64,000 bases of DNA from Anagrus nilaparvatae (GCA_022575985.1 JAKSXM010000132.1:10044001-10108000), one strand, 5' to 3'. Positions 1 to 11,717 are shown, counted from the stretch's first letter. Translations and numbers: made by a program. The notes: generated by a model not told the origin, from the sequence alone.

Positions 1-850
1 TGATATTACATTAAATTTAAACAATTGCATTTTTTCTTAAAACAAATTTTTGAAAATAATTTTTGTATTTAATTCAAATAAAATAAAATTATTTTCTAAT
101 AGAATTTTTTATTTCAGTAACATAAAAAATTATCTTGAAATAATAAGCTTATAAAATATCATATAGAGCGAAGTTCTACCTTATGAATAGAAAATTTTCA
201 GCTCTTATGGATGTTTCAGAAGAAAATATCCATCACATAACTTTCATAGTTGAAACTTAACTCTTTATCATTGTAGAAATATCCTGTATATATTTTGGTC
301 ACAATCAAATATTTCTTAAGGCATGTTAAAATTTGTAATAGATGATTTGCTTCTCTCTACTTAAATATATTCAGTTTTCTTATTGTTCAGTATTTAAAAG
401 AATTTAAGTTAATACTTTTTACTTAAAAAATCTCATATTTTTATGATTATAAATATTTCTCATCACTCACAAAATAATAACTTGTATATTTTAAATCACT
501 AGTTGATGAATTTGAAAGTTACTTTTTGTATATTAAACTAAAAATTTAGAAGTTAATTATACGCACTGATAATCCACAAGACTATCAAATACACTCCCAG
601 AGCAAAAGAATTTGATCTCAGTAAAATAAGAATTTTTGCCTTTTAAAGAATTAAATAGCTTATGAAAATACTGAAACTTTTATCTAAAAAATAGAGCTGG
701 AAGCATAAAAATTTATAAATGAATTTTATATTTATGAGTATTTAAATATTTTGATTGTATTATTTTTAATTTTTCCAGAAAAAAGTTTCAGTTTTAAATA
801 AAGCTGAAATTCTTATTTGATTTGAATAAAATTCTTTTGCCCTGGGAGTG
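1..850. repeat. Segmental duplicate of 63,162-64,000 (left copy)
   Basis: The first bases of the window align base for base, with scattered substitutions and small indels, to the sequence starting at 63,162. Both carry the same MITE at the same relative place (592 here, 63,879 there). In the right copy this DNA lies about 1 kb upstream of IR gene C, so the left copy is inferred to be the upstream flank of a further IR unit lying before position 1. No ORF of note is present. Confidence 0.85.
592..850. mobile_element. 259-bp MITE, TA target duplication, TIR CACTCCCAG
   Basis: The ends are inverted repeats beginning CACTCCCAGAGCAAAAGAAT on the left and its near-complement ending CTGGGAGTG on the right. 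They are flanked by TA at 590-591 and 851-852. The TA duplication suggests mobilisation by a Tc1/mariner-type transposase. The interior is AT-rich and non-coding. The same family appears at 22,879-23,346 and, cut by the window edge, at 63,879. Confidence 0.85.
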
Positions 851-1295
851 TAGAAATTTAAATTTATTTATTAATCACTAAAATGTTCAATTTTTTGACA
901 TACATAATTAAAATGAATGTATAAAAATCTTTTAAAAAATGTATCTGTTCACTCGAACGCCCAGATTTGTATTTATGGGTGGTAGAAAATTTTTGAAACG
1001 TAAATAAAGCAATGTTTTATTTTTTTGTTTCTATAACAACTATCTATACTTTTTTAAAATAACAAAAAAAAAAAATATTATCGTTAAAAAACATAAAATA
1101 ATGACATTGAACAAAATTATTGTTATATATTTGTATTATACGGTAATCGATCAAGCTAATTTAGAACTATTTTTATTGATAATCCTTGTGTGATTCCTCG
1201 TTTGGTGCATGCTATTTTTTCTTCCATCTTTAATAGAATTTTCAAATAAAGTACATTAACTATTAAATCAGCTATTTAAATAGCTGATTTTATGA
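851..1295. other. AT-rich spacer, nothing recognised
   Basis: This is low-complexity AT-rich DNA with short A and T runs and no ORF, RNA motif or repeat that I can support. Confidence 0.5.
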
Positions 1296-1299
1296 TTTT

Positions 1300-1700
1300 A
1301 TGTTTATATGGAGGAGTACCTTGGGGACCGGAAAATCAAAGGGGGGGTTGAATTTTTCCGATTTAAGTGGGGGGGAGTCAAATGGGACTTAAAATATTTT
1401 TGATTTAGGGACTTTTAAGAATTCGGGTTAAGGGACTTAGAATATTCTGGATTGAGTGACTTAGAATAATTTCAATTTGGGTACTTAGAGTACGAATTAA
1501 AATAATTTAGGAAACTGATAATTACAAATTATAAAAGTAGCATGCTGTATTGTAATTTCGTAGCAGTTTGCATTATGTACCCACCACTCACTTGTAGTAA
1601 GCATGTTTCTTGTATCGAGGTTGTGAATATACAAACCGGTTATAAGTTTTTTTTACTAACTGGACGATCAAATACACTTTTTAACACAAATAGGTGTACA
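1300..1700. repeat. G-rich minisatellite element, copy 1
   Basis: It opens with G runs (about 1,346-1,376) and continues with degenerate tandem units of about 25-30 bp around the phrase GGGACTTAGAATA, then a conserved tail containing the phrase ACAAACCGGTTATAAGTTTT. The same arrangement recurs at 3,630-4,040 and, on the other strand, at 47,236-47,620, so this is a dispersed element and not a local expansion. There is no coding potential. Confidence 0.75.
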
Positions 1701-1759
1701 TTTTTGTACACAAACAGGTTTTCTTGTGACTGAGAATGAAAAATTGTGTTTTATTTATT

Positions 1760-1870
1760 TATGGAGCAAAACAACAGTACCCCAGATCGCAGTTTACCAT
1801 CCTCGGCTTGGCCTCAGATGCTAATTAACGATCACTCTGGGCCATTATTTTTGTTTGCTCCCTTGGTTAA
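1760..1870. repeat. Short dispersed repeat shared with 12,535-12,640
   Basis: A block containing GATCGCAGTTTACCATCCT reappears, diverged, near 12,565 in the same orientation. Both copies end in a T-rich stretch. A 70-codon reading frame crosses this copy but is not conserved in the other, so I do not call it a gene. Confidence 0.5.
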
Positions 1871-2029
1871 AAATGTAGTGTTAAATTCAAATGTAGCTAT
1901 AAATAGACGGATGGTACTATTTTTACAAATGATCTTTTTTATGTATCTTAGAATTTAGGTCTTGGTCTTGTAACTTTCATATAAGATTTTTCCTAATTTC
2001 GGTCCAAAAAAAAATTTTATTAAATTTAA

Positions 2030-2460
2030 GGTATTAGGATAGTGATACGCCATTTTGTTGGTATTTTTTTTTCGATTTCTGAATTATCGACACTATATAC
2101 ATATGTAAAATCGTATATGTATTAATATAATACTAGGTTATTTACATACTTTTTATTTAATTATTTAATAATTATGCAATGAAACAAGTAAAACAAATTG
2201 GAAATATAATCTTTGAGCTTTTATTTACCATATATTTAAGTTTCATTAATCTGTGTTATCGCAATCATACTTTTCAAAAGCTCCAAAGATGATTTTCCAT
2301 AAGAGCAATGTTAAACTACCTACACCTTTTTCTTGATTAAATAATAATTAGGCAACCAAAGTTGTAAAAGAAAGTTTATTTCATTTTTTAAAGACTTTAT
2401 CTTTATATTTTATAAGTTTCATTCATTTCTGTTATCATAAATTTTTACTATCCTAACACC
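2030..2460. mobile_element. 431-bp MITE with TTAA flanks
   Basis: Terminal inverted repeats GGTATTAGGATAGT (left) and ACTATCCTAACACC (right) are bounded by TTAA at 2,026-2,029 and 2,461-2,464. TTAA is the duplication made by piggyBac-type transposases, though a TA reading of the same junction is possible. Subterminal phrases such as AAGTTTCATT are also repeated inside. Non-coding. Confidence 0.75.
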
Positions 2461-2464
2461 TTAA

Positions 2465-3480
2465 TATAAATAATATAAATAATAATTTAAATTTATGAAA
2501 CATATTTAAATTCTTTAATTTATTAACATTACTACTTACTAACTACTTATTCATATTTTTTATAATTTAATTTATTATACTAACACTAAGTTTTAAATCT
2601 AACTAATCATTATCTATTTATGTAATGTCTCTCTTAAGTTTTAAATCAAATTCTTTCATGTCAAATTTTAATAAATTTCTTAAAATAACAATGAATGAGG
2701 CAGGAAACACTGAAGCTTCACTGATGATTCTATCAGGTGTTTCCGAGATGAAACATTGTTTTCAAAAACATTTTACATTTTAAGTAAGCATTTTGAAGCA
2801 TTAATTAAGTTAATAGTATTAATTATCTACCTTGAGGAGCAAAAACAGCCCTAGAGAGATAATTCTTTATGAATTTTTGTTTTGTTTTTTTTTTAAATTT
2901 ATTATTTTTAATCTATGTAACTTTTATCAATCATCATGTTATTTGTCGGAGCTATACCAGTCTGAACGACATGTTGTAAATATAATAGTTACGGCTCATA
3001 TGATCATTAGATTTAAAAAACTGGAGTTTCATTTTTGCTTGGTACAGAAATTCTTAGTGATTTTTTTTCTATTGTGTGCGCAGTTTTAAAATGTTTTACT
3101 CCGAGTACCATTGTTAATTTTTCTATTTTACCATTTAAGTATAAAAAACTTATTATGTCATTTGATTATCAGTTCATTTTTGTACTTAATGATGACACGA
3201 GAAATACAAAATTTTTTAATTAACACATTGTATTAACTTAAAAAGTAAAGAGCGATAACAAAATTGACTAATTCTTACTATTTTAGCGCACGCGCATCCC
3301 AAAATGCTGGTTCTTAATAAAAAAAACTGAATATCTAAAAATAATCTTGATGTAATGCTTTTTAAACTCCGTACTTTTGTTTTTAAAAATTTACTTCTTA
3401 GCCCAAGAGGACTAAAAGATTAAACTAAGAGTTAATATTTTTTTAACATAATAAGCTGATTACTATTTATACGATATTAT
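2465..3480. other. AT-rich spacer with one hairpin half-copy
   Basis: No gene is supported. Positions 2,975-3,012 resemble one arm of the hairpin at 4,398-4,526 (shared phrases GACATGTTGTA and TAATAGTTAC), so a degraded half-copy of that small element lies here. The short reading frames in this stretch have biased AT-rich composition and no recognisable domain. Confidence 0.45.
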
Positions 3481-3629
3481 TTGTCAATGGCAAGCACCTA
3501 AATTGAAATTATTTAAACTTCCATTTGACTCCTTTCCCTTAATTGAGACCCATCTGACACCTTCATTGATTTCCCAATTCCCAAAGCAATCCTTCCAAAG
3601 AACGTGCTTTATGTTGATATGATATTAAC

Positions 3630-4040
3630 ATGGAACATTATTATAGGAAGGGGGTACTTCAGAACTTGAAAATTAAGGGGGGAGGGTCAAAAAAGACTTA
3701 GAATAATTAGGAGACTTTGAAAAATCTGGGCTTAAGGACTTAGGATAATAAAGGTTTATGCACTTAGAATAATATCGATTTAGGGATTTGGAATAATACA
3801 GGTTTAGGGACTTGGAACAATATCGATTAAGGGACTTAGAATAATTCAGGTTTAGGGAATCAAAATTGTTTGGATTTAGAATCTTAACAGCTAGTCAGGT
3901 GATAATTACAAATTATAAAATTATAATATTTTATTGTAATGTTGAATAAAATTTGTATTATACCTAGTCCTCAGCTGGAAGTAAACATGTTCCATGCATT
4001 TAGGTTGTGTTTACACAAACCGGTTATAAGTTTTTTATAT
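3630..4040. repeat. G-rich minisatellite element, copy 2 (filled site)
   Basis: The order is a G-rich start (about 3,648-3,690), seven or so degenerate units of about 30 bp around TTAGGGACTTGGAATAAT, then the conserved tail with ACAAACCGGTTATAAGTTTT. The paralogous segment near 49,375 runs straight through without it, so this copy inserted after the duplication or was lost from the other. That presence/absence argues that the whole block moves as one element. Confidence 0.75.
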
Positions 4041-4397
4041 GATTACCATTCATTGTTTGAGGCCCAAAAGACCTAAACGATTGAACTGAGGGTATAAGGG
4101 ACATCTTTTTAACATAGCAAACTGATCGCTACCCATACGGTATTATTTGTCGATGGTAAGATTCAGGCATGTCCTAGTAAGATATAAAATAGAAAGGAAT
4201 AATTTTACTTTTTTAGTACGATATTTACACCTTATGGGTGCGATAACTTAAAAACTAGTTATTTCTGGAAATTGTGCCTAATAAAGCTATTACTCAGAAT
4301 AACAATTGGAATACTACAATAAATTTTTAGTTAATTTATCCGGGACTCAATTTTCATAATTCGCAAAATTCATTAAAATTACAAATACATTACAAAT

Positions 4398-4526
4398 AAT
4401 ATAATGTTGAATCTAACAATCATATGAGAGCTGTAACTATTATACCTACAACTTGCAGCATGAAAGACATGTTGTAGGTATAATAGTTACAGCTCTCATA
4501 TGATCGTTAGGTTCTACATTATATTA
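4398..4526. mobile_element. Near-perfect hairpin MITE of about 129 bp
   Basis: Arms of about 55 bp (for example CTGTAACTATTATACCTACA against its complement) flank a loop of roughly 18 bp. The aligned segment near 50,225 lacks it, which shows it is a discrete insertion. The flanks are TA-rich, so the target duplication cannot be fixed exactly. Confidence 0.75.
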
Positions 4527-4690
4527 TATATAAATAAATGAGAGCATTAGCTTTAAAGAAGTTTTTTTTTTACAATTACAATATGTTAATTATCTAATAA
4601 GTAATTTTACTACCTTGGACCATCAACCATAAAATTTTAAAGTTATGATTTTTTAAAAATTAATTTTATAGTTGTTTCTTCATAGAGGCA

Positions 4691-5159
4691 TGTGACAATT
4701 ATTTCATGAGCGCTGTTTGATAGGCTATAATTTTGGTTGGAATTGAAAATCCTGGTTGCTTAGCGTTCAGGAAAATCCTGATTGCTTATCATTCAGGAAA
4801 ATCCTGATTGCTATGTATTCAGGAAATCCTGATTGCTAAGCATTCAGAAAAATCCTGATTGCTTATCATTCAGGAAATCCCTGATTGCCTAGCAATCAGG
4901 AAATCCTGATTGCTCAGAGTCCAGGAAAATTCTGATCGCTTAGCTTTCAGAAAGTCCCTGGTTGCTTAGGAAATTTAGGAAATCCTGATTTTTTTAAAAA
5001 AAAAGCTGCGGAAATTGATATATAGTGATTTTTTCGAAAACGCAGTTTGCCTTTCATTTTTACAATCCTACTGATGATTCATGCCAAGTTTCGTCAAAAA
5101 ATACTAATTCCAACCAAAATTATAGCCTATTAAACAGCACTCATGAAATAATTGTCACA
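4691..5159. mobile_element. TIR element with an internal 30-bp minisatellite
   Basis: Inverted repeats of nearly 60 bp at 4,691-4,750 (starting TGTGACAATTATTTCATGAG) and 5,100-5,159 bound a core of about nine units of roughly 28-30 bp built on GGAAAATCCTGATTGCTTAG (about 4,750-4,985). The paralogous site near 50,340 is empty, which confirms insertion. There is no ORF. Confidence 0.8.
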
Positions 5160-6857
5160 GGTTATTTATTTATGCATATACCTACTTATACGTAACTGTA
5201 TTAGGAAAATAAGAGCTGATTAAAAAAAACAGATTAAAATATACAATAAAGAAACACTAAAAATTTTACCATTTACCCTTACCCAGTACTGGTCAATTGA
5301 TAGAAAAATACAAATTAACAATAAAAATTTTATTTATTAATTTACAATCACCGTAAAAAACAGTATAAATAATGAATTAGAAGTAAAAGTATTAGTATAA
5401 TTAGAGAATTGACAATATATGTGACAATAAATAGAAAGTAACAAAAATTTTGATGGTTCTGAAGAAGATTCTCAATAGGTAAGTAAAAATCACTACGTAC
5501 AATTTTACAACTTTTCAAAAACTACATTTATATTAATTATCAATAATAAAATTATTATAATTACTAATTTTTATAATTACTAACTATTATATAGAAAATT
5601 ATTATTATTATTAAATTTTTAACAAAATCTTACTTATAGAAAAATATCATATTTTTTTACCCATAACATATTTTCAGTCTAGTATTAATTTTAAGAATAA
5701 ATTAATATTAATATACTTTACTTTATAAAATAGAATTTAAATATTTTAAAGATTACTAAACGCATGTATTATAATATTAGTAAAAATATTAAAATTCATT
5801 ATTTTAATTATTAATAGTAGATAAATCGTAAATAAGTATCAAGTATACAAGAAAAGAATTTTTCATTATACGCTGCAAAAAAGATCTACTTTCTTTCTTT
5901 CGGGCGATCTTCTTTTCGCTTTTAATGTAAAACTATGTGTTGAACACAGGAAAAAATGAACAAATCCTATTTTTTTCCCCTGTCGAACAAATAGATATAA
6001 TATCTCTTAATAAGTTTAAATATAAAAGTGTATAAAATAATCATGACCAAATCAGTTAAGTTCTGGCTAAATTAGTGTTTCCATTCTTATTGCAATTAAC
6101 TTCTAAAATACTCAGTATTTAAATTTTTTGTGAAATACCACGCTTTTGCAAATAAGCAGTTCTAAAATCTCCACAACATTCAGGAAAAGAAAAAAATATA
6201 ATTTTGTAGAAACAGCAACAGACTCTATTTTGTTGAAACTGTAATTTATAAAGTTTCTCACTTTCTATATCTAAGTGTCTAGTTTATTCTTTCATTAAAT
6301 ATTAAACTTATGGGAAATTGATATTTTAAAGAATTATCTTTACCAATTTCTGAAGATTATACTTTTTTTAAACAGTTATTTAAACAGCTTTCCTTATTTG
6401 GGTGAAAATTCCGAAATATAATTTAAGTAATTGTAACATAAAAAATTGCTCTGAAGATTATAACGTTATAATGTTAATTATAATCTTATTAGCTCAAGTA
6501 ACAAAGGACTAAAGTTTAAAATTTAAGGTATGTTTACTTGCATTTTTTTTATAGAATTTACTTTTTTGGTGAAAATAGCGAAACATAATTAAAGTAATTG
6601 TAACGCATAAATTTGTATGCATCAAAAACCACCTGCTTCAAAGTTTTTTAAATTTCATTAATACCATCATTACTGATGTAAACCTTACCATTTCTAATTC
6701 TTTAACACTTACTTTTTTTAATTCAAAATTTGAATCTAATGATTTATTTGATGTTTTTAAAAATTACTTTTATTTTTTAAATTAAAACAAATTATCTTTA
6801 TTGCTCCTGTAAAATACAGTTTTATAAAAAATTTAAAAACATCTTCTCTAAAATAAA
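5160..6857. repeat. Downstream flank of IR copy A, duplicated at 57,140-60,256
   Basis: This stretch aligns in the same orientation with 57,140-57,880 and 59,435-60,256. A 1.5-kb foldback element interrupts the right-hand copy. Shared phrases include AATTGACAATATATGTGA and ATGGTTCTGAAGA. No gene is seen in it. Confidence 0.75.
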
Positions 6858-6863
6858 TTTTAT
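6858..6863 (-). terminator. Poly(A) signal of IR copy A
   Basis: On the minus strand an AATAAA lies about 20 bases past the stop codon of copy A. Copy C has the same signal at the homologous place. In copy B the site has mutated to a run of A. Confidence 0.5.
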
Positions 6864-6883
6864 TCAGTGAATTAGAAAATGAT

Positions 6884-8711
6884 CTAATTATTCGTTTCCA
6901 AGCTAACTAAAAATAAAATAATTTTTGTTCTAATTTTAAATTTTTTGATTTTCTGTTTTTTTAGAATTTTTCTTGTCTTACGTCTTTTACTAACTTTTAC
7001 AAACAGTTTTTGCTCTCTGTTTTTCTTCCAATGATATAAACATTCCATTAAAAAGATAATCACTGCAGCCGACAATCCAATGCTCATCACTGATATCAAA
7101 ATTCTTAATAAGTCCTCACTGCCAATAAAAAGGTCGTCGTAATTATTATCATCTGTTCTTTTTTCTACCTTAAAATCTGAATCCCATTTTTGATCAATTC
7201 CTGATTCGTAAATAAGTTGATCAATTTTAGCATACTTTTGAATAAAGTGTGAATCAGGATTAAAAGGTAAAAAAACCGGATAAGCAGGTAAATTTAAATC
7301 CATTATTTCCATTCTTCGTATACCAGTTTCATTCATATCCGTAAAAAGTCCCGTTTCTGCTGCAAGCTCAGTTGTTATAATAACTTTTTTAGCATTCTCA
7401 TCGTTAATTTCATCACAATATTCTTTAATATTTTTAAATAATTTAAAAACATCTTTAGGTGAAAATTTTTCATTAAGGTAAAATTCTAGAGTAGGGTGCC
7501 CGTAATATGTAGAACAAACAGTAATATTCTTCATAAATATTTCTTTAATGGATTCTGCAGCAGGGCGTTCATTGCTTACAAAGTTCATTTCCGTCAACAT
7601 TGAAATGATATCTGAAGTTTGGAATATTGATAAAAACACTAGCGTTAGGAAAATAATTTTTGATCTTACGGTTCGGTGTTCATTGTCTGTATTTCCTAGG
7701 AGCAATCCAAATATCATAAACAAAGCCCAATCTTCATTTTCTATTTTCAAAATTTTAACAACAACAACAATTATTAACATTACAGCAGAAAGTCTTAATG
7801 CAGCATATAAAATGTTTTTTGATAACTTAAATTTGACTTCACTTTCAATAGGCTTTTGTATCATATTGAGTACCTGTTAAAAAAAATTCTATTTTTCTTC
7901 GAAAAAATAAATCTGTAGTTAATTTGGAGTTAGGTGCAAACCATATTATTTTTTCTACTGCGTTTAAGCTTTTTAAAAATACTTCACAAACCTTCCAAAT
8001 CCTCAAAGATGGAAAAAATTTTGATGGAACTCCATCATTATAAAAATACCTCATGCCATAAGTAGCTCCAAGAGTTAAAACGAGTTTTCTTGTATTTAAT
8101 AATTTGTTTGGAAAAATTTTAATATTAATCGGTTCTTCAAAAAGCTGTACAGATAATATTGCTTTATTGTACGGTAATATATTTATTATTCGAATTTGTT
8201 TATTAGAATTAATAAATAAAATAGTAGCATCAAGAAACCTGGATTGAATAATATTTATATAATTTTCTAACAAGTAATCAATATTTATGGATGGATCTGG
8301 GAAAAAAATAATTAATATTTTCGGTTTTTTTCCAACAAATACTGTATTCCTAATTGGATTTTTCAATTTTGCCAAAATATTTAAATGGTTATGATAATTA
8401 TTTGGACTTATAAAAATTACATGTAAGGGTGCAGACAATTTGTGGTTGTATTTAAAATAATTATCCTGTGAGTTAAAATTTATAAATAAAGGTAAATTAT
8501 TAATATCTATTACAGCTGCAGAAAGTTGACTTGTAAAACGTTGTAATATCATTTGTTGTTTATTATAATTTATGGTTTCATTGTTGTTTGAATAAATCAT
8601 AACATGATGAGGTTTCACTTCCCTAAGAACTTTGTCAACAGCTTTGGTTATTAGATTTGGATTACTTAGTTGAAATTTACAAACTAATATAATTATAATC
8701 CAAAACTTCAT
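6884..8711 (-). pseudogene. Divergent ionotropic receptor (IR), copy A, broken by a 56-bp deletion
   Basis: This is a relative of the intact gene at 60,282-62,171. The first part (8,711 to about 7,850) encodes a hydrophobic signal-like N terminus (MKFWIIIILVCKF) and the first half of the ligand-binding region. It runs out of frame just after the TGTQYD phrase. A second frame (from about 7,864) restores TM1, the pore region, TM2 and TM3 down to a lysine/arginine-rich tail. Alignment with copy C shows that 56 bp are missing at about 7,852, which removes about 19 residues before TM1 and shifts the frame; no intron signals explain the gap. The start is chosen by homology to copies B and C. The N-terminal half resembles copy B and the C-terminal half copy C, which suggests conversion. 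A functional protein is unlikely. Confidence 0.8.
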
Positions 8712-9858
8712 TGTACAGTTACAAAATGTTATTATAAATTAAAATTAATATTTTTATTGGTCATTTTCAATGAGATGCATATTTTAAGCATGTATTTAAA
8801 ATAAACATTTTTTGATTTTATAATATAAAAATTTATACTTAAAGACTTGTTTAGTTATAAAAAATTGTAATTGATTTTTGTAATTTTGCTTTTAACGTAT
8901 TTTGTTGAATCACAGTTTTATTTGCAGATTTAAAAAATTTTTAAGTAATAATTTATTAAATTAAATTATTGGAATCAGATATCATTGTTTAATATTGCTA
9001 AATCTAGGCTGGGTAAATCGACTATTCATAATTCAGGCTCATTTTATTTTATGATTTAATACAGAAAACCAATATTTAAACTTGAACCACAAATATGAAG
9101 TCAATCAAATAAAAGAAATTATCAATTAATAGGATTATCTTAAAAACAGTTTAGTTATTACAGAATAACATAAAAAATAATTAGTGTACACAAAGCCCTT
9201 TAGGATGATAATATTTACAAGACAAATTCACTTAGTTTTATTCGTAAAATATAAAAAATATTGGTGATTAGGATGTTTCTTAAATTTAAAAGATACAAAT
9301 AAAAACTAAATTTCAACTATTATTTATGAATTAAATAGTCTCTCGGATATTGAGTTATTGACTTTTTCAGCATTACTCATGTAATGAATTAGTTGTTTCA
9401 TGTTGTAAATTTTTTTATATTTTAAATTTTAGTCAAGGACTTTATTTATCAGATTTTTTAGACACAAAATTAAAAATATTTATATCGATCATGGTTATTT
9501 TGCGTTTTAATTTTTTGTTTTGTTAATATTTAAAATATTTTAATTAAAGTTTATTTGCGGGTTTTAGATAATTTTAAATAATTTTTTGAATAATTCATTT
9601 ATAATTTTAATTTTTTTTCTTAAGAATTTTTTGTTAAGCTTCCGTAGAATATTTATGAAAACCACTAGAAAAAATTTATAGTTTTGTAAAAAATATTTAT
9701 ATTGTCTTATTTCTTGGATGCAAAAGTTGTTTATTTACTAGTCGATAAAAGATCTGATGACTTGTCGACACAATAAACATATACACAGAAAAAGTTTTAA
9801 GTACTCGAAGAAAAACTGTTAATTGTTTAAAATTAATGTTTTTCATATTTAAATGATT
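8712..9858. repeat. Upstream flank of IR copy A, duplicated at 41,160-42,190
   Basis: From about 8,843 this DNA is almost identical to 41,160-42,190 and more distantly related to the flank of copy C. It contains a phrase at 9,431-9,470 (AGTCAAGGACTTTATTTATC, then AGATTTTTTAGACAC) that recurs at five places in the window. The promoter presumably lies in the first few hundred bases, but I see no convincing core element. Confidence 0.75.
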
Positions 9859-11472
9859 CACACCAGTCTTGAAGGAAAATTTATCCGATCCAAAATGGTG
9901 ACAAGAACGGATTGTTTCTACTCATTAAAGACACTTTGTATATGACAAAAACACCCGGCAAAAAACTGGAACTGCTGCGCTTTTCAAAAAATTCAAAAAA
10001 CCCGTATTTTATATGCATACCAATACAAAACCACACAATTTAAGGGTTTTCAAGCATAATTATAGAAATTTTTTTTTGAATCAATACTATTCTGTTTAAT
10101 TTATGATTCCAGGAAAAATATAGCAATCAAACATTAAAATTTTTGATAAAATAATTAAATAAAGATTATTTTAAGGGCAGTACTTTAATTTTAACCTGTA
10201 CATCTTACATGTGAATTTGGGTTATTATTATGGTATCAATCATCCCTAAGCACTAAAAATTTTTCTTGACATTTATATTCCAGAAAAATATATTTTATTA
10301 TATCAAATAACAATCGATTTCATCATTAGATAAGTTTATAAAATGCTTAATTTATCAATTTCACTGATAACAGGCGACAGTCTCAATTTTTTCATTCAAG
10401 GGTCCAGGGAGTATTTCAAATATATTGTGATTGTTAAATTTTTCTCAGACTGAAAACTTTTAGAGACATTATTTTATGAAATTATATGTAGTTCTTGCGC
10501 AGACTAAAAAACAGATTCAAACATTTCAACACAATTAATTATTAGAATTCTAATTTTTTAACAAAATAATATTGTAGTTCTGAAAGACTTTAAATTTTAA
10601 AATTTTTAATTTTTTTTAAATTTCTTTGAATTCAGTATTTTATGTTAAAAAAAGGATGCTGTATTATTACATAACAGCTGAAAAAATTTTTTGGCTGGGA
10701 AAGAAGTTGTAAGTGTGTAATAAATCAAAACTGAAATGTCATTTAGATAAAAAAATTGGAATTCTAATAATTAAATGTGTTGAAAATAATTATTATAACA
10801 CTAAATAAATATTTGAATCTGTTTTTTAGTGTGCAAGAACTGCATATAATTTCATAAAATAATGTCTCTAAAAGTTTTCAGTCTGAGAAAAATTTTACAA
10901 TCACAATATATTTGAAATACTCCCTGGACCCTTGAATGAAAAAATTGAGACTGTCGCCTGTTATCAGTGAAATTGATAAATTAAGCATTTTATAAACTTA
11001 TCTAATGATGAAATCGATTGTTATTTGATATAATAAAATATATTTTTCTGGAATATAAATGTCAAGAAAAATTTTTAGTGCTTAGGGATGATTGATACCA
11101 TAATAATAACCCAAATTCACATGTAAGATGTACAGGTTAAAATTAAAGTACTGCCCTTAAAATAATCTTTATTTAATTATTTTATCAAAAATTTTAATGT
11201 TTGATTGCTATATTTTTCCTGGAATCATAAATTAAACAGAATAGTATTGATTCAAAAAAAAATTTCTATAATTATGCTTGAAAACCCTAAAATTGTGTGG
11301 TTTTGTATTGGTATGCATATAAAATACGGGTTTTTTGAATTTTTTGAAAAGCGCAGCAGTTCCAGTTTTTTGCCGGGTGTTTTTGTCATATACAAAGCGT
11401 CTTTAATGAGTAGAAATAATCCGTTCTTGTCACCATTTTGGATCGGATAAATTTTCCTTCAAGACTGGTGTG
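9859..11472. mobile_element. 1.6-kb foldback element with arms of about 700 bp
   Basis: The arms (9,859 to about 10,557 and about 10,748-11,472) are near-perfect inverted copies starting CACACCAGTCTTGAAGGAAA and separated by a loop of about 190 bp. GATT flanks both ends (9,855-9,858 and 11,473-11,476) as a probable 4-bp target duplication. The paralogous flank near 42,190 lacks it. Reading frames within the arms have no recognisable domain. Superfamily not determined. Confidence 0.85.
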
Positions 11473-11559
11473 GATTATTAATAAAAAAATAATCATTTAT
11501 TAACAGTAAAAGTTAAATTGTTGAGAAATAATTTTTTTTCTTAATGTAGAAAATGTAAT

Positions 11560-11594
11560 ATTGTTTTTATTTTTATTTTATTTTATTTTATTTA
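11560..11594. repeat. ATTTT pentanucleotide microsatellite
   Basis: About six to seven tandem TTTTA units, imperfect at the edges. It lies beside the LINE fragment at 11,718-11,939 and could be a decayed A-rich tail of it on the minus strand, but the spacing makes that uncertain. Confidence 0.5.
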
Positions 11595-11717
11595 CAAAAT
11601 TAACAGGTATTTCTATCCTTGATACAGTAAATTTACAATAATTTATGTTATATACTAAACATTTTTAATAACATTATGATGTATATAATAGAATATGACT
11701 AGTATCATAACAATCCT

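Noticed and set aside
2700..2770. CTGATGA...GAAAC phrase as a hammerhead ribozyme
   Set aside because: The sequence between the boxes does not form a stem II, and the stem I/III pairing is not convincing.
3690..3890. TTAGGG-like units as telomeric repeat
   Set aside because: The phrase is part of units of about 30 bp (TTAGGGACTTGGAATA) and never occurs as a tandem hexamer or pentamer.
7548..7880. Antisense ORF of 110-113 codons conserved opposite all three IR copies (also 36,288-36,629 and 60,946-61,287)
   Set aside because: It lies wholly opposite the almost invariant pore-TM2 block, so its conservation follows from the sense strand. It has no domain and no start context.
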